This document shows positions 23,801-34,920 of a stretch of 64,000 nt of DNA, one piece after another. Position 1 is the stretch's first letter; every line of letters starts with the position of its first letter. This DNA comes from Rutstroemia sp. NJR-2017a BVV2. Lineage: Eukaryota; Ascomycota; Leotiomycetes; Helotiales; Rutstroemiaceae. Under the pieces are notes generated by a model that worked only from the letters and a program-made list of their open reading frames with translations, was not told where the DNA came from and made no database searches. The translations under genes and the position numbers were made by a program. The stretch is from NCBI GenBank assembly GCA_002946415.1, contig NJPS01000048.1, forward strand, positions 1,984,001 to 2,048,000, read 5' to 3'.

Positions 23801-24362
23801 GATGATCAGGACAGTAATCGATATGCTCACGAGATACGCGGTAGAAAGGTAAATATGCAGCCACTGATTTCTGATCCCGACGAAAGTATATAACACACCA
23901 GTAGCTATAAGAATAACTCCAGCAATACCGAATCCTGGGGTTATCTGTGGTTGAATTGGCAATTGATTAGGCGTTAGTGTAGCTGTTCTTTCGTTAGTGG
24001 AATGGATTGATATATAACGAACGTCTCATACAGTTATAAATGGTACTGCTGGCAACGAATGTAGCAGCTGATGATGTGGCTGCCGAGACCGACGGAGTGA
24101 CTTCAACTGTACTTGATGTTGTTTTCGAATCGGTACTAGGCATTGAAGCTGTAGATGTGCTACTGGAAGGGGAGCTCTTGGTAATCGATACGGCTGTGGG
24201 CCCTCGACTGCTTCCTTCCGATGCTTGTGGGCTAGCAGTGGAAGCTGTGGCCATTGGCGAAGAGAGGTCATCGCGTCTCAAGAGCCGATTGTCCCATCTA
24301 TTTGCAATCACGCCAGGTAGGTAGAGACCCAATAGCAGCAATGGCAAGCTTTCCCCCCACAT
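20885..24362 (-). CDS. DUF4203 multi-span membrane protein with long disordered cytosolic tail
   Basis: Two minus-strand exons (24362-24032 and 23982-20885; 49-nt intron) close at 1142 residues. ATG 24362 starts MWGESLPLLLLGLYLPGVIA, a clear signal peptide. A Ser/Thr-rich lumenal segment of about 85 residues follows, and the splice produces IYNSTLTPNQLPIQPQITPG, a potential N-glycosylation sequence. About seven hydrophobic spans come next (GFGIAGVILIATGVLYTFVG through ..EIAAIFIIFIAGVV), typical of the DUF4203/TMEM198 family. The remaining ~800 residues are low-complexity, rich in S, E, D and R, and end in a basic helical segment (RQQEEQRRLLEMRRKGLKE). The function of fungal members is not established; a plasma-membrane or endomembrane scaffold is a guess. 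It is transcribed convergently with CTR9. Confidence 0.85.
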
Positions 24363-27300
24363 CCTGAACTCCAAAGCTCCTTGAGCTTATCAACAACGTG
24401 TAGAAGTAAACCCTCAATGTCGACGACGTAGATGGCGAAAGTCCTAGCGGTAGCGGAGTCTATCGGCAGATATTTGTCTGGGATGTCGTGAGTCTGTGGT
24501 GCACTCGACTGGGGTCTTGCATCGAAGTTCGATTGAGAAAAGAAACATTAGTACTGGGGAAGGATAACGAAAGTAGAAACGAAGAAAGAGCGTCGAAGAA
24601 TAAGATTCCCAATACAGAAGCTATAACGCACTCAGATTGAGGGACCGAAAAACAAAATACAGAGGCTGGTGAGCTCAAAGCTAGCCCGCGATGACAAATG
24701 CACTTCTGTAGTAGGCTCTGGATATGTTGAGCTTAAATGTAGCTGCCAGCGATCAAGAGGGGTAGATAAAAAGTATAATGTATGGATTCATGTCAAACCC
24801 AGTACGGTTTCAGACGAAAATATGTACTTGAACATGGACTCGGTACAAATCTAGATACTAGAAGTAAACGCGAGGCGTTTATAAGAAATTAGTGACCCAT
24901 AAAGGGCTACCTTGATGTAAACCAGGTGGGTTTGTGCATGTGCTTGCTTGCAAGACCTACCCAGTTCGCATGTGTCAAAAACTCGAAGAACCTGTTCAGC
25001 GTTCACCGGTGATCTGCTGCAAGGTCAACCTCTCTTGGGCAATGGTTTCAAGGAGAACCATTAACGGATACATTTTTATCTGTATGTTTACGTATTCCCC
25101 GCTCGCAGTGCCCTGCACTCACAGGAAAGCGTATGCAAGATGAAAATATTGGTTGAGCCGGTAGCATTACAATCGTACCGCAGAGAGAAAAAACAATTGG
25201 TGCGGGGATTTAGAAGCAATGCGGTGCAGTGCCACGAACAAAGAGAGGTGATAAATTTTGTAAACGTCAAAGCGACGTCCGGCTATCATGTCAGGAAATG
25301 AGTGGTCCTAGTGCGAAATGCCGGACTTTGGTTGTTCGGAGAAAAAGCTTGGAAATTAAACCCAAGATCTTCATGCTTTGCCATGTCTGATCAAGCTTCC
25401 CTGTGATCCAATCAGTTAAATTCGTGATTCTGTAAACGGCTGAAAGAAGATGGAAAAGAATTGGGGGGGTGGTAGATTCTATCATAGCGAGATGAGATTG
25501 ATATCTCAATGAAACTGGGGGAAGAGATCTTGTCCTATGTCGTGGCTTTTATTCACAGCAATCACTCGTATCGATCGCATGTTTCTTCTCGAGTGCCTCG
25601 AAGTATTGCTTTTTCGATTCAATCACAAGATTCGGGGTTTTTTGGTTATCAGGACGGGGCTCCGAGTCGCATACATTTTGGGAAATAGCGGCCTTAGCTC
25701 AAGTTATGCGTTGTAGGATTCCCTGAATGATCAGCATCGAATTGAGTATGGTCGAACGTAGCGAGGGCAGAAAGCAGAAAAGCCATGAAGCCATAAAGCC
25801 ATAAAGCCATGCTTCCTACAGTAAGAAAAATCGGCCGGGGCTGGGGCTGGGGGGCTAGGTGGGTAGTACGTCTGTGTCGTAGGCGGGAGTCTAGGGAGTC
25901 TTGGAAAGAAAGAAAGCAATTCCGAGATCTGGATAATTGCTCGAGCGGAATTAAGCTCCAAGAGGCATAGCTTCAGGTACAGATATTTTCCAAACTGCTA
26001 CGTCCGTGGATGAACCGTCCAATGCGCGGTCCGCTTCGAGTGGGTGTATCCCGCCTGCCGTCTGCTATTGGTGTCCTGCCTGACCTATCATAAACCGCAT
26101 AGTCTTGTCTGCTTGTGGCAGATATTGCGTCGACGCGCGCACCAGTCGAAGTCGAGTTTGCGTTTTAAAGTTCGCTGTTCTGCTGCTGCGACAGGTGTAA
26201 AGGGCGTTATACGAAGTCGTAATCTCTTGTACCGAGGACTTCTCCAGGTTTCTAGGGTAAGTGGTAAGCTGTATCTGTATGTATATCTGTATCTGGATTC
26301 TGTTTTGTAACGGATGCAGCATTTCTGATGCGGCATGCAAACCAAACCGCGATTCGAGTCTCTGCAGATCAAAAGTCTGGAGTACATGGTACTTGGTGCG
26401 ACGAGTACAACCGTCTAGAAAGACTTCAACCAAGATTATGGTTGCATTCCATCATCCAGAGTAACACACTTTTGTCGGATAGCGGACCACACGGCAATCT
26501 CTCAGAGAAGAGCGAGTGTCAATTGACCGCTGTTCTCTCTGCCCGGCGATCCCTCGTTATTCTTCTTCCAATGACCGTCAACCATAGCTGGGACGAGCAT
26601 GTATCGCATGAAGAGAAGTGGTTGAACTGAAAATTGCTTGGGCGAGATACAGGTTTGCTTAACTTTCGTGACACAATTCTCATGGCATCGGCATGTCTGC
26701 TGGCAATCCTCGAATATTTTCCTTGATAAGAAGGCCACAAAAATGCTGGGATTCGCGATATCCGTTGGCTGTCAATGTTATGGAGTCTTGGAGATGAGCC
26801 GGATCCTGTGCAAGGAACAGCTCGCCCATGCGCGACGTCCGTCATTGGTCTTGGGCCGTGATAAGCTGCATCCGAAGGCGACCGGGACTGGTTGAGCAAA
26901 CCGATACAAGGATAGTATATGTGAGGTGATAAATGCAATTGGAACAGTCGATAGAGCTGAACTCTGCAGAGCATTCGAAATCAACTCGTCTCAACATCAA
27001 ACATGCTGCATAGCCACACACATGAACAAGAGATTTGGGAAAATGGGCAGAAGTGAAGCATTGCTGCAAAGCATAGACGATGCCCCTCCCATCTGGACTT
27101 CCTCAGTCCTTCCAAATTGTCTCGCACGGTCGGTAAACCCACACACGGCCCACAGGTCCACTTTCAAGGCTTGAAACCCCCCTGTTCGCCTTGTGAAAAA
27201 AAGAAATCAACACGTGATCCACAATCATGCCTGAGATTGAACCCTGAAGGAAATTTCATTCGGGATTTCGTTTGCAAACGCGCAACGCGAACGAGCTCTA

Positions 27301-27410
27301 CATTCACAACGACAGCGAGCCCTGCACTATCGCTCTGCACATCACATTCTTTACCAACTGCAAATCTCGTCCGCCCACCACCAAAGATCTCCCCCAAACT
27401 AACCGTCAAA
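24363..27410. other. 3.0 kb divergent intergenic region
   Basis: Lies between the starts of the DUF4203 gene (-) and the mtSSB gene (+). No open frame has convincing protein features; those at 26065-26433 (-) and 26519-26974 (-) are compositional. An 8-bp tandem repeat sits at 25782-25811, and short TATCTG/TATGTA repeats lie near 26275. The last 200 nt before mtSSB are C/A-rich leader-like sequence, with one CACGTG near 27211. Confidence 0.45.
25782..25811 (+). repeat. 8-bp tandem repeat (GCCATAAA)
   Basis: Almost four copies of GCCAT(A/G)AA in a row. Intergenic; no function apparent. Confidence 0.8.
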
Positions 27411-27999
27411 ATGTTCGCCCTCCGCCGCAATATCCCCTCCACCCTCAGCCGCAACTTCTCCACCACCGCGCGCAACAATTCGTTCGCCAAACTCACTCTC
27501 GTTGGCCGTCTAGCTGACAAGCCTGAAATCACCGCTACCAGCCAAGGTGGGGAGATCATGAAATATGCTATCGGCACAAGCACTGGACGAGGAGAAAACC
27601 AGAAGACTAGTTGGTTCCGCGTTGTGAGCTTCATGAATGAGGGCCCGCAGAGAGACTTTATCGCGAATTTGGACAAGGGGTAAGTTTGGGTGTCTGTTAT
27701 CTTTTGGTGCAGGGGAATGGATCTAGGAAAAGTGGTGAATTGTATGAAAGAGAGCAGCTAATGCTTTGCGACTTTTAGCACCCTGGTTTATGTAGAGGCA
27801 AACGCAACAATGGAAACTTATCAAGATGCGGAGGGAAAATCTAGAACTTCTCTGAACGCTATACAACGTATGTCTGACATTTCCGCATTCCAGACAGACT
27901 CTCCATCCAAGCATGTTAGCAAAAACTGATCCACAACTCCAAACAGAACGTATCGAAGTGCTCCAATACAAACGAAGAGAAGAAGAGCCAAGCGCATAA
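27411..27999 (+). CDS. rim1: Mitochondrial single-stranded DNA-binding protein
   Basis: Three exons (27411-27679, 27779-27867, 27947-27999) close at 136 residues, the usual mtSSB size. The N terminus MFALRRNIPSTLSRNFSTTARN is a classic mitochondrial presequence with an RNFSTT-like cleavage region. The OB-fold core follows: FAKLTLVGRLADKPEI, a variable loop, KTSWFRVVSF, then GTLVYVEANATMETYQD and LNAIQQRIEVLQYKRR, in the order seen in bacterial-type SSB. It binds ssDNA during mitochondrial DNA replication and repair as a tetramer. The start has a good TCAAAATG context. It is too finely spliced to be seen as a single frame. The tail is only a few charged residues, without the acidic tip of bacterial SSB. 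Confidence 0.92.
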
Positions 28000-28637
28000 A
28001 TGACAACAATACCCATACAGTAGAGCAACTATGATATGCGAACGGTTTCTGCGATTCAATGTAGTAAGACGTTTTACCTTTCTGATTTTACCTTAACGTG
28101 TGTATGAGAAAGACTATAATGGCGCGGCAGAGTCATATTTGCGCCGCTTTGTACGAATGAATGGAATGAAAAGGAATGGGATAAACGAGAACTGTGGGCG
28201 AATTGGGCAGGTTCTTTTATGAATACCACAAATCACAACTCTTGTTTTACAAATTTCATTCACATCACATCACAATTGTGCACATGGAACTTTTTTGTTT
28301 GAGAGAAAAGGCATTCTTTACATTCCCAACGCCAACAACACTGAGCACGAGCAGTGTTAAGGTATCCAATTCCCAACCAAGGAAGCCCGACGAGGACATC
28401 CCAAACGCCAACCAATCCACTGAGCACGAGCAGTGAATAAATCAAAATCATCCTCCTCATACCCAAGTAAACCGAACTCCAAACGCCCTAGCATTTCCAA
28501 CCCAATCAACAAACAAAAAATAGACACCCCAGGACCGACGAGAACCTTCCCTATTCCACCACGAGCAAGTCCGACGGGGACTTCTCTTCTCCATCCCTCC
28601 TTCTCCATCCCTCCTTCCCCTAATCCTCCCCCTTCCT
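28000..28637. other. Convergent spacer with short duplication
   Basis: Lies between mtSSB (+) and the orphan gene (-). C/T-rich on the plus strand after 28540. Contains two copies of a ~33-36 bp segment ending CTGAGCACGAGCAGTG (28324-28356 and 28400-28435). No further gene is supported, although open frames exist on both strands because of the low-complexity sequence. Confidence 0.5.
28324..28435 (+). repeat. Pair of direct repeats (~33-36 bp)
   Basis: Both copies read CCCAA(A)CGCCAAC... and end in the identical 16-mer CTGAGCACGAGCAGTG, 79 bp apart. The 5-bp arms CACTG/CAGTG could form a small hairpin in each copy. Confidence 0.75.
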
Positions 28638-29756
28638 CTACACCCCCACCCTCGGCGCCTCCCACAACAGCAACAAAGCCTCCGCCGCACACATCACCTC
28701 CTCCTCCCTCTTCTTCTTCCTCCTCCCCTCCTCCTCCTCCTCCTCCACCTCATCCCTCTTCTTCCTCTTCCCCGTCAACTCCTTCCCCCTCCCCACCCTC
28801 ACCGCCCCATTCTTCTCCCTCTCCTCCTCCCTCGTCGCCAACCTCCACTTCTCCCCGCCCAACGAGTAAAACACCCCCTTCACCGACAACCCATGCCGCA
28901 GCGAGTTATCATGTCTGCGGCGGGCCGCGGCCTCCTCCGCCTGGATCTCCCTCCTCTTCACCAGCGACCACTTCTCCATCGTGTTCTGCATCCGGCCCTT
29001 GGTCATCGGGCCGTAGCGCGCCAGCAGAAGCATCCCCAGATGCGTGTTGTTGTCCTGCCCGGCTTTCGAGCCCGGGTATTGCGCTGTCGCGAGGAGCTCT
29101 GGGTATTTGCCGACGACGAGGTGCGTGGTCGGGTCCTTGCTGCTGTAGAAGTGGTAGACAGGGAAGCTGCCTAGGGGGGAGTTAGTTGTTGTGTGTTGAG
29201 GGGATGGGGAAGGGAGAAGTTAGGCTGGACTTACCACACTCCTTCTGTCTAGCGGTCCAGCTCGCTGGATCCGGGATGGGTTGTTCGTAATCGAACCCAT
29301 CGATTTTGGGGTATGGCCCCTGGACAATGGCTGTGACTTGTTAGCTGAGTGTGCTTTGGTTGTTAAAGATGATGTGATTATTCAGAGGCTGTAACTGTAT
29401 GAAAATGATTGGGACATCGTCACTTGAGATGTTCCTTGAAAGGAGTTGAGACATTGAAGAAGGAAAAGTCTTCGAAAGTGATTGGAATATATACATACCA
29501 TCCTGTGTGCTCTTTCCTCCGCCCCTGCTGTTGGTTTGGCTGGCAGCAGGGGCGGCAGGAGCGACAGTGCCAGTGGCAGGAGCCGGGGCGGAGGCAAGAG
29601 CCGGGCCAGCAACGGCTAATAGGAGTTAGCTGAAGTGTTTAAAAGAAGTGGAACAATGGTTGACTTACAAGTTTCCCGGGCAGGAGTAGCATTTCCCTTT
29701 AGCCTCACGAGGACTCGGGCTGCTCGGATCTCGTTCTTGGTCATTGGGAAAAGCAT
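28638..29756 (-). CDS. Hypothetical protein, unrecognised
   Basis: Four minus-strand exons (29756-29669, 29615-29499, 29330-29235, 29170-28638) close exactly at 277 residues, which is the main support for the model. It starts MLFPMTKNEIRAARVLVRLK and passes through an Ala/Pro-rich linker. A well-formed central region follows: PYPKIDGFDYEQPIPDPASW, GSFPVYHFYSSKDPTTHLVV, then NNTHLGMLLLARYGPMTKGR and a basic helix with EAAARRRHDNSLRHGL. The last ~60 residues are low-complexity K/E/R (GRGKELTGKRKKRDEVEEEE). No signal peptide or membrane span. I recognise no family. The central part looks like a folded domain under constraint, whereas the tail may be fast evolving, and the true stop could differ if a further intron exists. 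The leader carries an 18-bp minisatellite. Confidence 0.6.
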
Positions 29757-29905
29757 TTTGTCGAGTTGTAGTTGTTGAAGTATGAACTCGTTTGAATGTC
29801 TGTAGGAGGTTGAGAGGTCGAAGTGGTTTAGTTGTCGGAAAGGTTAAGGAAGGTTAAAAGAAGTTGGAAGTATGTAAGTGGTTGAGAGAATGTAAAGAAC
29901 AGAAT

Positions 29906-29977
29906 GTATGAATGTGGTTGAGTGTATGAAGGTGTTTGAAAGTATGAATGTGTTTGAATCTATGAAGATGTTTGAAA
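29906..29977 (+). repeat. 18-bp minisatellite, four units
   Basis: Four consecutive 18-bp units of the form GTATGAATGTGTTTGAAA, each differing by a few bases, 150 nt upstream of the orphan gene start. Looser copies of the TTTGAA/GTATG words extend from about 29775 to 30005. Confidence 0.85.
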
Positions 29978-30967
29978 GATTATATGGACTTGAAAGTGTG
30001 TAATTGGAATGTTATCTGAGCAGGTTACTGTGTAGAGCGAAGAAGAAGCATGAGGGGAATTAGCAGGGGATTTTATACGCATACATATCCAGTCTAAATC
30101 GGCATTACGCACTGTTCAGACCTGTTTCCGTTGATGTTGAATTCGTGGTTGATAAAGATACTGAACTGTTAAAGTGCACTGGAGAGTCCATTGAAAGTCT
30201 AAACACCCAGCTCTCCTCATCACCAGGAAACCGGGTGCTCCACCAAGCTACTTAGCTTGTGGACAGTGTGGTTTGTGGCGACACTGTGTGTACGGCATTT
30301 GTATGAGTAAAAGGTTGATTTGGTGGTTAAGATTATCCGGTTTAGTGGTGGGTGAGGTTATCTAGAGCAGTTCATGGGAATCTAGTTCAGCCTTGTAGGG
30401 CTGATCAGGGTTTTCAGGGTCATGACGATGCTTCTGCCTGGATGGGGAAAGAGCTACTGAGAAAGGTTTTATTTGGGTAGCTTGGAAAACTCTGCAGGAC
30501 TCTTTTGGTTTAGATACATGGCACCATGGTGAATAGACCGTAGAGGAAACGACGATTGGGTCGTGGCGAAAGCAGTGAGATGAATTCTAGGGTTTGGATA
30601 GCTAATGGGGATAGGTGATGCATCTTTGCATAGGTGAGCTCAATGGGGAAGGCTCTCTGAATCGAGCAGTGGAAGAGCGTGCGTATTCTGGTAAGCAAGA
30701 ATTTCATTCGTAATTCGATCCTGTGAGACCTCTACTTTGACAGTTTAGGGCTGAAGATGCGTCATTTGGCTTGGTTCTACTGAAACTAGAAATCCAGGCT
30801 CTTTTCGATTGCTCACAGAGATTTCTGGGGCGCTACTGTAATAGTATGTGCGAGGAGGCATAGAGAAGGCAGGGGTGTTGTGTGGTTCGCGTTTACACAG
30901 TACTATCAAACGCGTTATGGTAAGTTCAAGGAGTCGCGTCTGTGAGTGCCCACTCCCTCTGTGAAGC

Positions 30968-31460
30968 GAAGCCAGCTATCGATGCCTGCGCAGAATATAC
31001 TTTCTGTTTCTGTCCGAGAGCAGTAGAACCAGACATGCAAGAATTGGATGCATACATCACTAACATAGCACCGACAACTCTAAACTCTGGTACTGCAATA
31101 TCAAGAAGAGAAGCCAGTTATCCATGCTTGTGCAGAGGACTCTCTCTATCGAAGAGCAGAAGAACCACACATGCAAGAATGGGATGACGAGTGCCCTGCT
31201 CAACGCTCGACTTTGGTACTGTGATATCAAGAAGTGTGCTTGTTTAGTTTAGACATCCTCGCCGGCGGCCTTTGGTTCGCAGGAAGCGCAACTGAATCGG
31301 AGAACTTAGAAAGCATGTGATAGCAGCTGCAACAAATTAATGCACGCCTCGCCCATTCCCCACTCTAGATTATGGTACTGAGTGTAGCAGAGGTCGGTTT
31401 CTTACAAAGGTTCACGTCATTGAGGAATCGAAGCCAGCTATCCTTGGGCAGATGTTCACG
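30968..31460 (+). repeat. Diverged direct repeats, ~142-bp unit
   Basis: The block GAAGCCAGCTATC...TGC..GCAGA begins at 30968, 31110 and (partial) 31430. The first two copies also share GAGCAG(T/A)AGAACCA(G/C)ACATGCAAGAATTGG-like sequence. TGGTACTG(C/T)(A/G)ATATCAAGAAG occurs at about 31089 and 31214. Identity is well below perfect, so the duplication is old. No open frame spans the units. Confidence 0.7.
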
Positions 31461-33237
31461 TAAGCAAGACTTCATGGTTGCTCAAGCCTTAAGTGAGGGC
31501 ACTGAAGATATTTTGTGCCGGTCCATAGTTTAGTTTCATTGAAATTCAAGGTCTGGCCCAAGGTGTGAAGATGACCAGAGAAAATAGGCCAGAGCGATCG
31601 GCGACAGCTTTCCTCGTGTGCATGTGTGTGCGTAGCGACAGAGACGATCGATGGTTTATTGAATACACTGTCAAGGTGCCTTGGAGCCATGAACAATTCC
31701 GGAAGATATACGGTATGATTTTGATCGCAGGACATAGGTTGATAGAGAATATTATTACTGATTAATGATGTTGAAAAACGGCAGGAGATCTCTAGATCAG
31801 TTTAGCTTTCCATCATTGGACAGGCCTAACAACAATATCAATTCACTTCAACAATCTCAAACTGCCCGTACACAAGAACATCCCTAGACCCCCAAACGTA
31901 CATATCCTCAACAGCATTTCATCAACATCAACGAGGAGAAGTTGATGAGAAAAGAGCCGCATCGCAGAGCCTCAACTGAAAAGACCCCGGAAATACCGAG
32001 GGAATGTTCTGACAGAACCCGAGCTCGAACTCAAAAATCGGAAAATTTCGCTTTGTGGCCCGGAATTTTACTAACGTCTACCAGAACCAGAACTTCCTTT
32101 CGCTGGTAGCAAAGGAGAAATAAGAACCCTTACGGGAGACTCCTCAACCTAAGGAAACCCCCGAAGAAAGACGCTTAAAGAGACGGTTGTAACATCGTTG
32201 AGGAACTGCTTGATTCACACCCACTTAGGTGTATTTAGACTATTTGGCGTAAATAGCGTGTCTGGATAGCGTATCTGGTAAACGGGTAAAGCACGAAAGT
32301 GTGCAAAGAAGAGTCATTCACAGAAAAATATGATATTATCCTGGTTAGATGATCGCCGATCATGATCAGAGAATACTTTTCCGGTTTGGTTTTCTGGTCA
32401 AGGAGGACTACTTGACATTTTCACGAGCGCTTGATTGTGCGCGCTAATTTGGCGTAGGCTTTTTTTTCTTCCTTGAGGAGTGTCCATTATTTGGATTGAG
32501 GATAATGGGACTTGCTCAATGCAGTGACTAACCGGTTGCAGAGCGTCGGTGTGTATGGGACGAAGTGATCCGGAAAGAGAGATGTTTCTCTCTTTCTTGG
32601 TCTAGATTGGGCTCCCAAGAACGTCCAGTGAAAAGGCCAGCCATGAAGCGCAGTTGCATAGAGCTATGCAAAGCCGAAAGGAAAGGGAAGCACGCAGAGA
32701 ACTGTGCTTCCTTCATAGAAGTGGTTTACATCCTTCCTGCATAATTGTGCATAGATACTTGTACGTCAACAGGAGAGACAACCTTGTTCTTCCTTGAAGA
32801 ACTTGGGTTCCATGAGCAAAACGTGGTACAGGATAAAAAATTGCGAAGCATGAAGAACAAATGGCAGTGCAAAATTAAAAGACCAAGCAGCAGGACCCGG
32901 ACAGAAATGAGACAGGAACATGTGAGATGCGAAAAAAGAGATGAGAACGAATGAGCAACGTGATATAGAAGCAAGAAGAGCAGAAGCAATGAAGTGATGT
33001 TGTGATATTTACCACGACTTAAACTTTTTATTCCATGGCATGTGGGTTTTTGTTAGCAGTCACAATCATCACCGCAAGGCACTTCAAAGTGTTTCGACTT
33101 CGACTGATCAGGCAGTCGAGTCAATCTGCGTCTTCATAAGAGTTAAGCCCTGCGTCTATATGCTATGGTATACCACTCACTCAGCAAAGCGCTCTTTCGA
33201 TGTATAAGCGTGCATCGAGTATGTATATCCGCTTGTT

Positions 33238-34920
33238 TCACACAAGTGTGCAGCTATCCATCGAGCCAAACCCTGCAGCCACTCCGCCCTCTTCGCTCTT
33301 GTCACCTTTCGTTCTCAAAAGATACCCCGCTTGCCTATTATACAAAATTTCAGCGGTAGACTGATTCCACAAACAGGTACCATAGATCCCAAGCTCACAG
33401 ATAACACCGCCTTTCTCTATGACCCCGTTACGCAGAATCACGTTGTGAACCGGTGGGGGCGAGATGATTTCCATCAGAATGAAAGATTTCCAATGACTCT
33501 CTGGCAGCGATTTGAGGAATGGTGGGATTGCGGATCGATAGGTATTGTTACCACCACCCTCTCTCTGCGGCTTGAGCACATATCTTTTGCACTGCTCTGG
33601 ATCGACAGCAATTTTACGTGCTTCAAGGCCAGCAGGCGAGTCATCAAGAGGGAAAATGTTCGTGAAAGTGTCCTCTAACTTTTCAAGGTCTGCATCCTCT
33701 GGCTTGAGGAACCGAGCTAATGGCGAAGGGCTTGATGAACTTCTGGGTGTAGCAAGAACTTGCTGGACCTTCTTTGCACCAGCAAGCTGAGTCAAAATAG
33801 TTGGGCATTTGATGGCGTTTGACCTTTCAATCTGAAGACGCCCCCTCCAAGCTGATTCATCAGGATAATCCTGTGGCCCATATCCGGCACGAAGATACAC
33901 AACAGCAACCTCGAACTTTTTCGAGGGGTTACTGGGTGGTGAATATATCAGCTGTCGTTTCGAAGTATCCGCGATGGTGGTATGAGATAGGATCTCTGAG
34001 AATGGTAGTCGGAAAACGGGAATGCCATGCTCTTGTAAATCGTATTCTAGATGTCTTTGATCAAAGATATTTCGCTCAGGTGTCTGCACCAGGAATATTG
34101 TGCAGCAATCATAAAGTGTTGTGGCGCTGTTGTACTTGTCAAATGCTTGCCGAATACCGAGCCCTAAAGATTTCGTGCTTGTGTTCTGCGGAAGATCTAG
34201 GGACTTAGTCACCACGCTATCAAGGAGGGGGTAATCGGTCTTCGATAAGTATCTGGCAAAATTAATCATGGCAATCCAAGCAACAAACCGATAATATGTA
34301 CATACTCGTGTAACGCCGACGTCTGAGAAGATAATCCACCAAAGGATGAGGCAATTGTGTTGAATTCGACCTGCTTTATTGTTGGTGGACTTGCAGGTTC
34401 GTCTTGATGGACCATATAATCTGACCTAAATAGGCCCAAGGAAAGGTCCTGTCCTAATCAGCACCTTGATGAAGCCAATCGTAGGGGGGCAAGAATGGCC
34501 ATACTTGAACGTAACCCTCTTCCTTGACCTTTAGATGAACTCTCCAAAGCTCCGCAATGAACTCGTCAACCTCGATAATGCTAAGAAATGTTAACGTCAG
34601 GTGTCCCAAACCAAATCCATGACGGCTCACTCTTGGACAATATCTTGCAGGAACTGTTCATCCCTCGAAATTGATGCATATAGTAGATTATAAGCCTCCT
34701 GTACTGATGTGGCTTGCTCAAAGCAAGTTCGCGGAAATGGACTTGGGAACAAAGTCACTGGCGCGGTTGTAGCCAGCACCCCATGAGGATCTGTTTCACT
34801 AGAAACGAAGTTTGGTGGTGGCCTGACTGCAAGGCCATGAGCGATAGACCAGTCTCTGATAGTTGAGAGAAGCTGCTCGGATTCCTGGGCGGACAGATCG
34901 GGTGGATAAGAAGTTGCCAT
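33238..34920 (-). CDS. gsh2: Glutathione synthetase (eukaryotic type)
   Basis: Four minus-strand exons (34920-34631, 34580-34505, 34448-34306, 34252-33238) close at 507 residues, the expected length. Recognisable blocks, in order: VDEFIAELWRVHLKVKEEGYVQDLSLG; LFRSDYMVHQDE; IKQVEFNTIASSFGGLS (glutathione/Cys-Gly recognition region); a substrate and hinge region with VVYLRAGYGPQDYP and ECPTIL-like RSNAIKCPTILTQLAG; the ATP-grasp Gly-rich loop KPQREGGGNN; and the C-terminal GYLLRTKGDKSEEGGVAAGFG lid. The enzyme joins gamma-glutamylcysteine and glycine with ATP in the cytosol, the last step of glutathione synthesis. All visible motifs are intact. It is divergent from the large SNF2 gene, with about 1.1 kb between starts. 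Confidence 0.96.

Larger units (their letters stand above)
29757..33237. other. 3.5 kb repeat-containing spacer
   Basis: Lies between the orphan gene start and the glutathione synthetase stop, both on the minus strand. Holds an 18-bp minisatellite (29906-29977) and diverged copies of a ~142-bp unit (from about 30968). No protein-like frame found; 32726-32989 (-) is hydrophobic by composition only. It may contain an old, decayed element or a non-coding transcript. Confidence 0.45.

Noticed and set aside
28433..29185. 250-codon plus-strand frame rich in S and P
   Set aside because: It is antisense to the K/E-rich tail and the last exon of the minus-strand orphan gene. The P/S composition is the complement of the low-complexity codons, whereas the minus-strand model splices cleanly.
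29757..33237. Transposable element in the repeat-rich spacer
   Set aside because: No transposase or reverse-transcriptase frame, terminal inverted repeats or target-site duplications could be seen; only short and diverged direct repeats.
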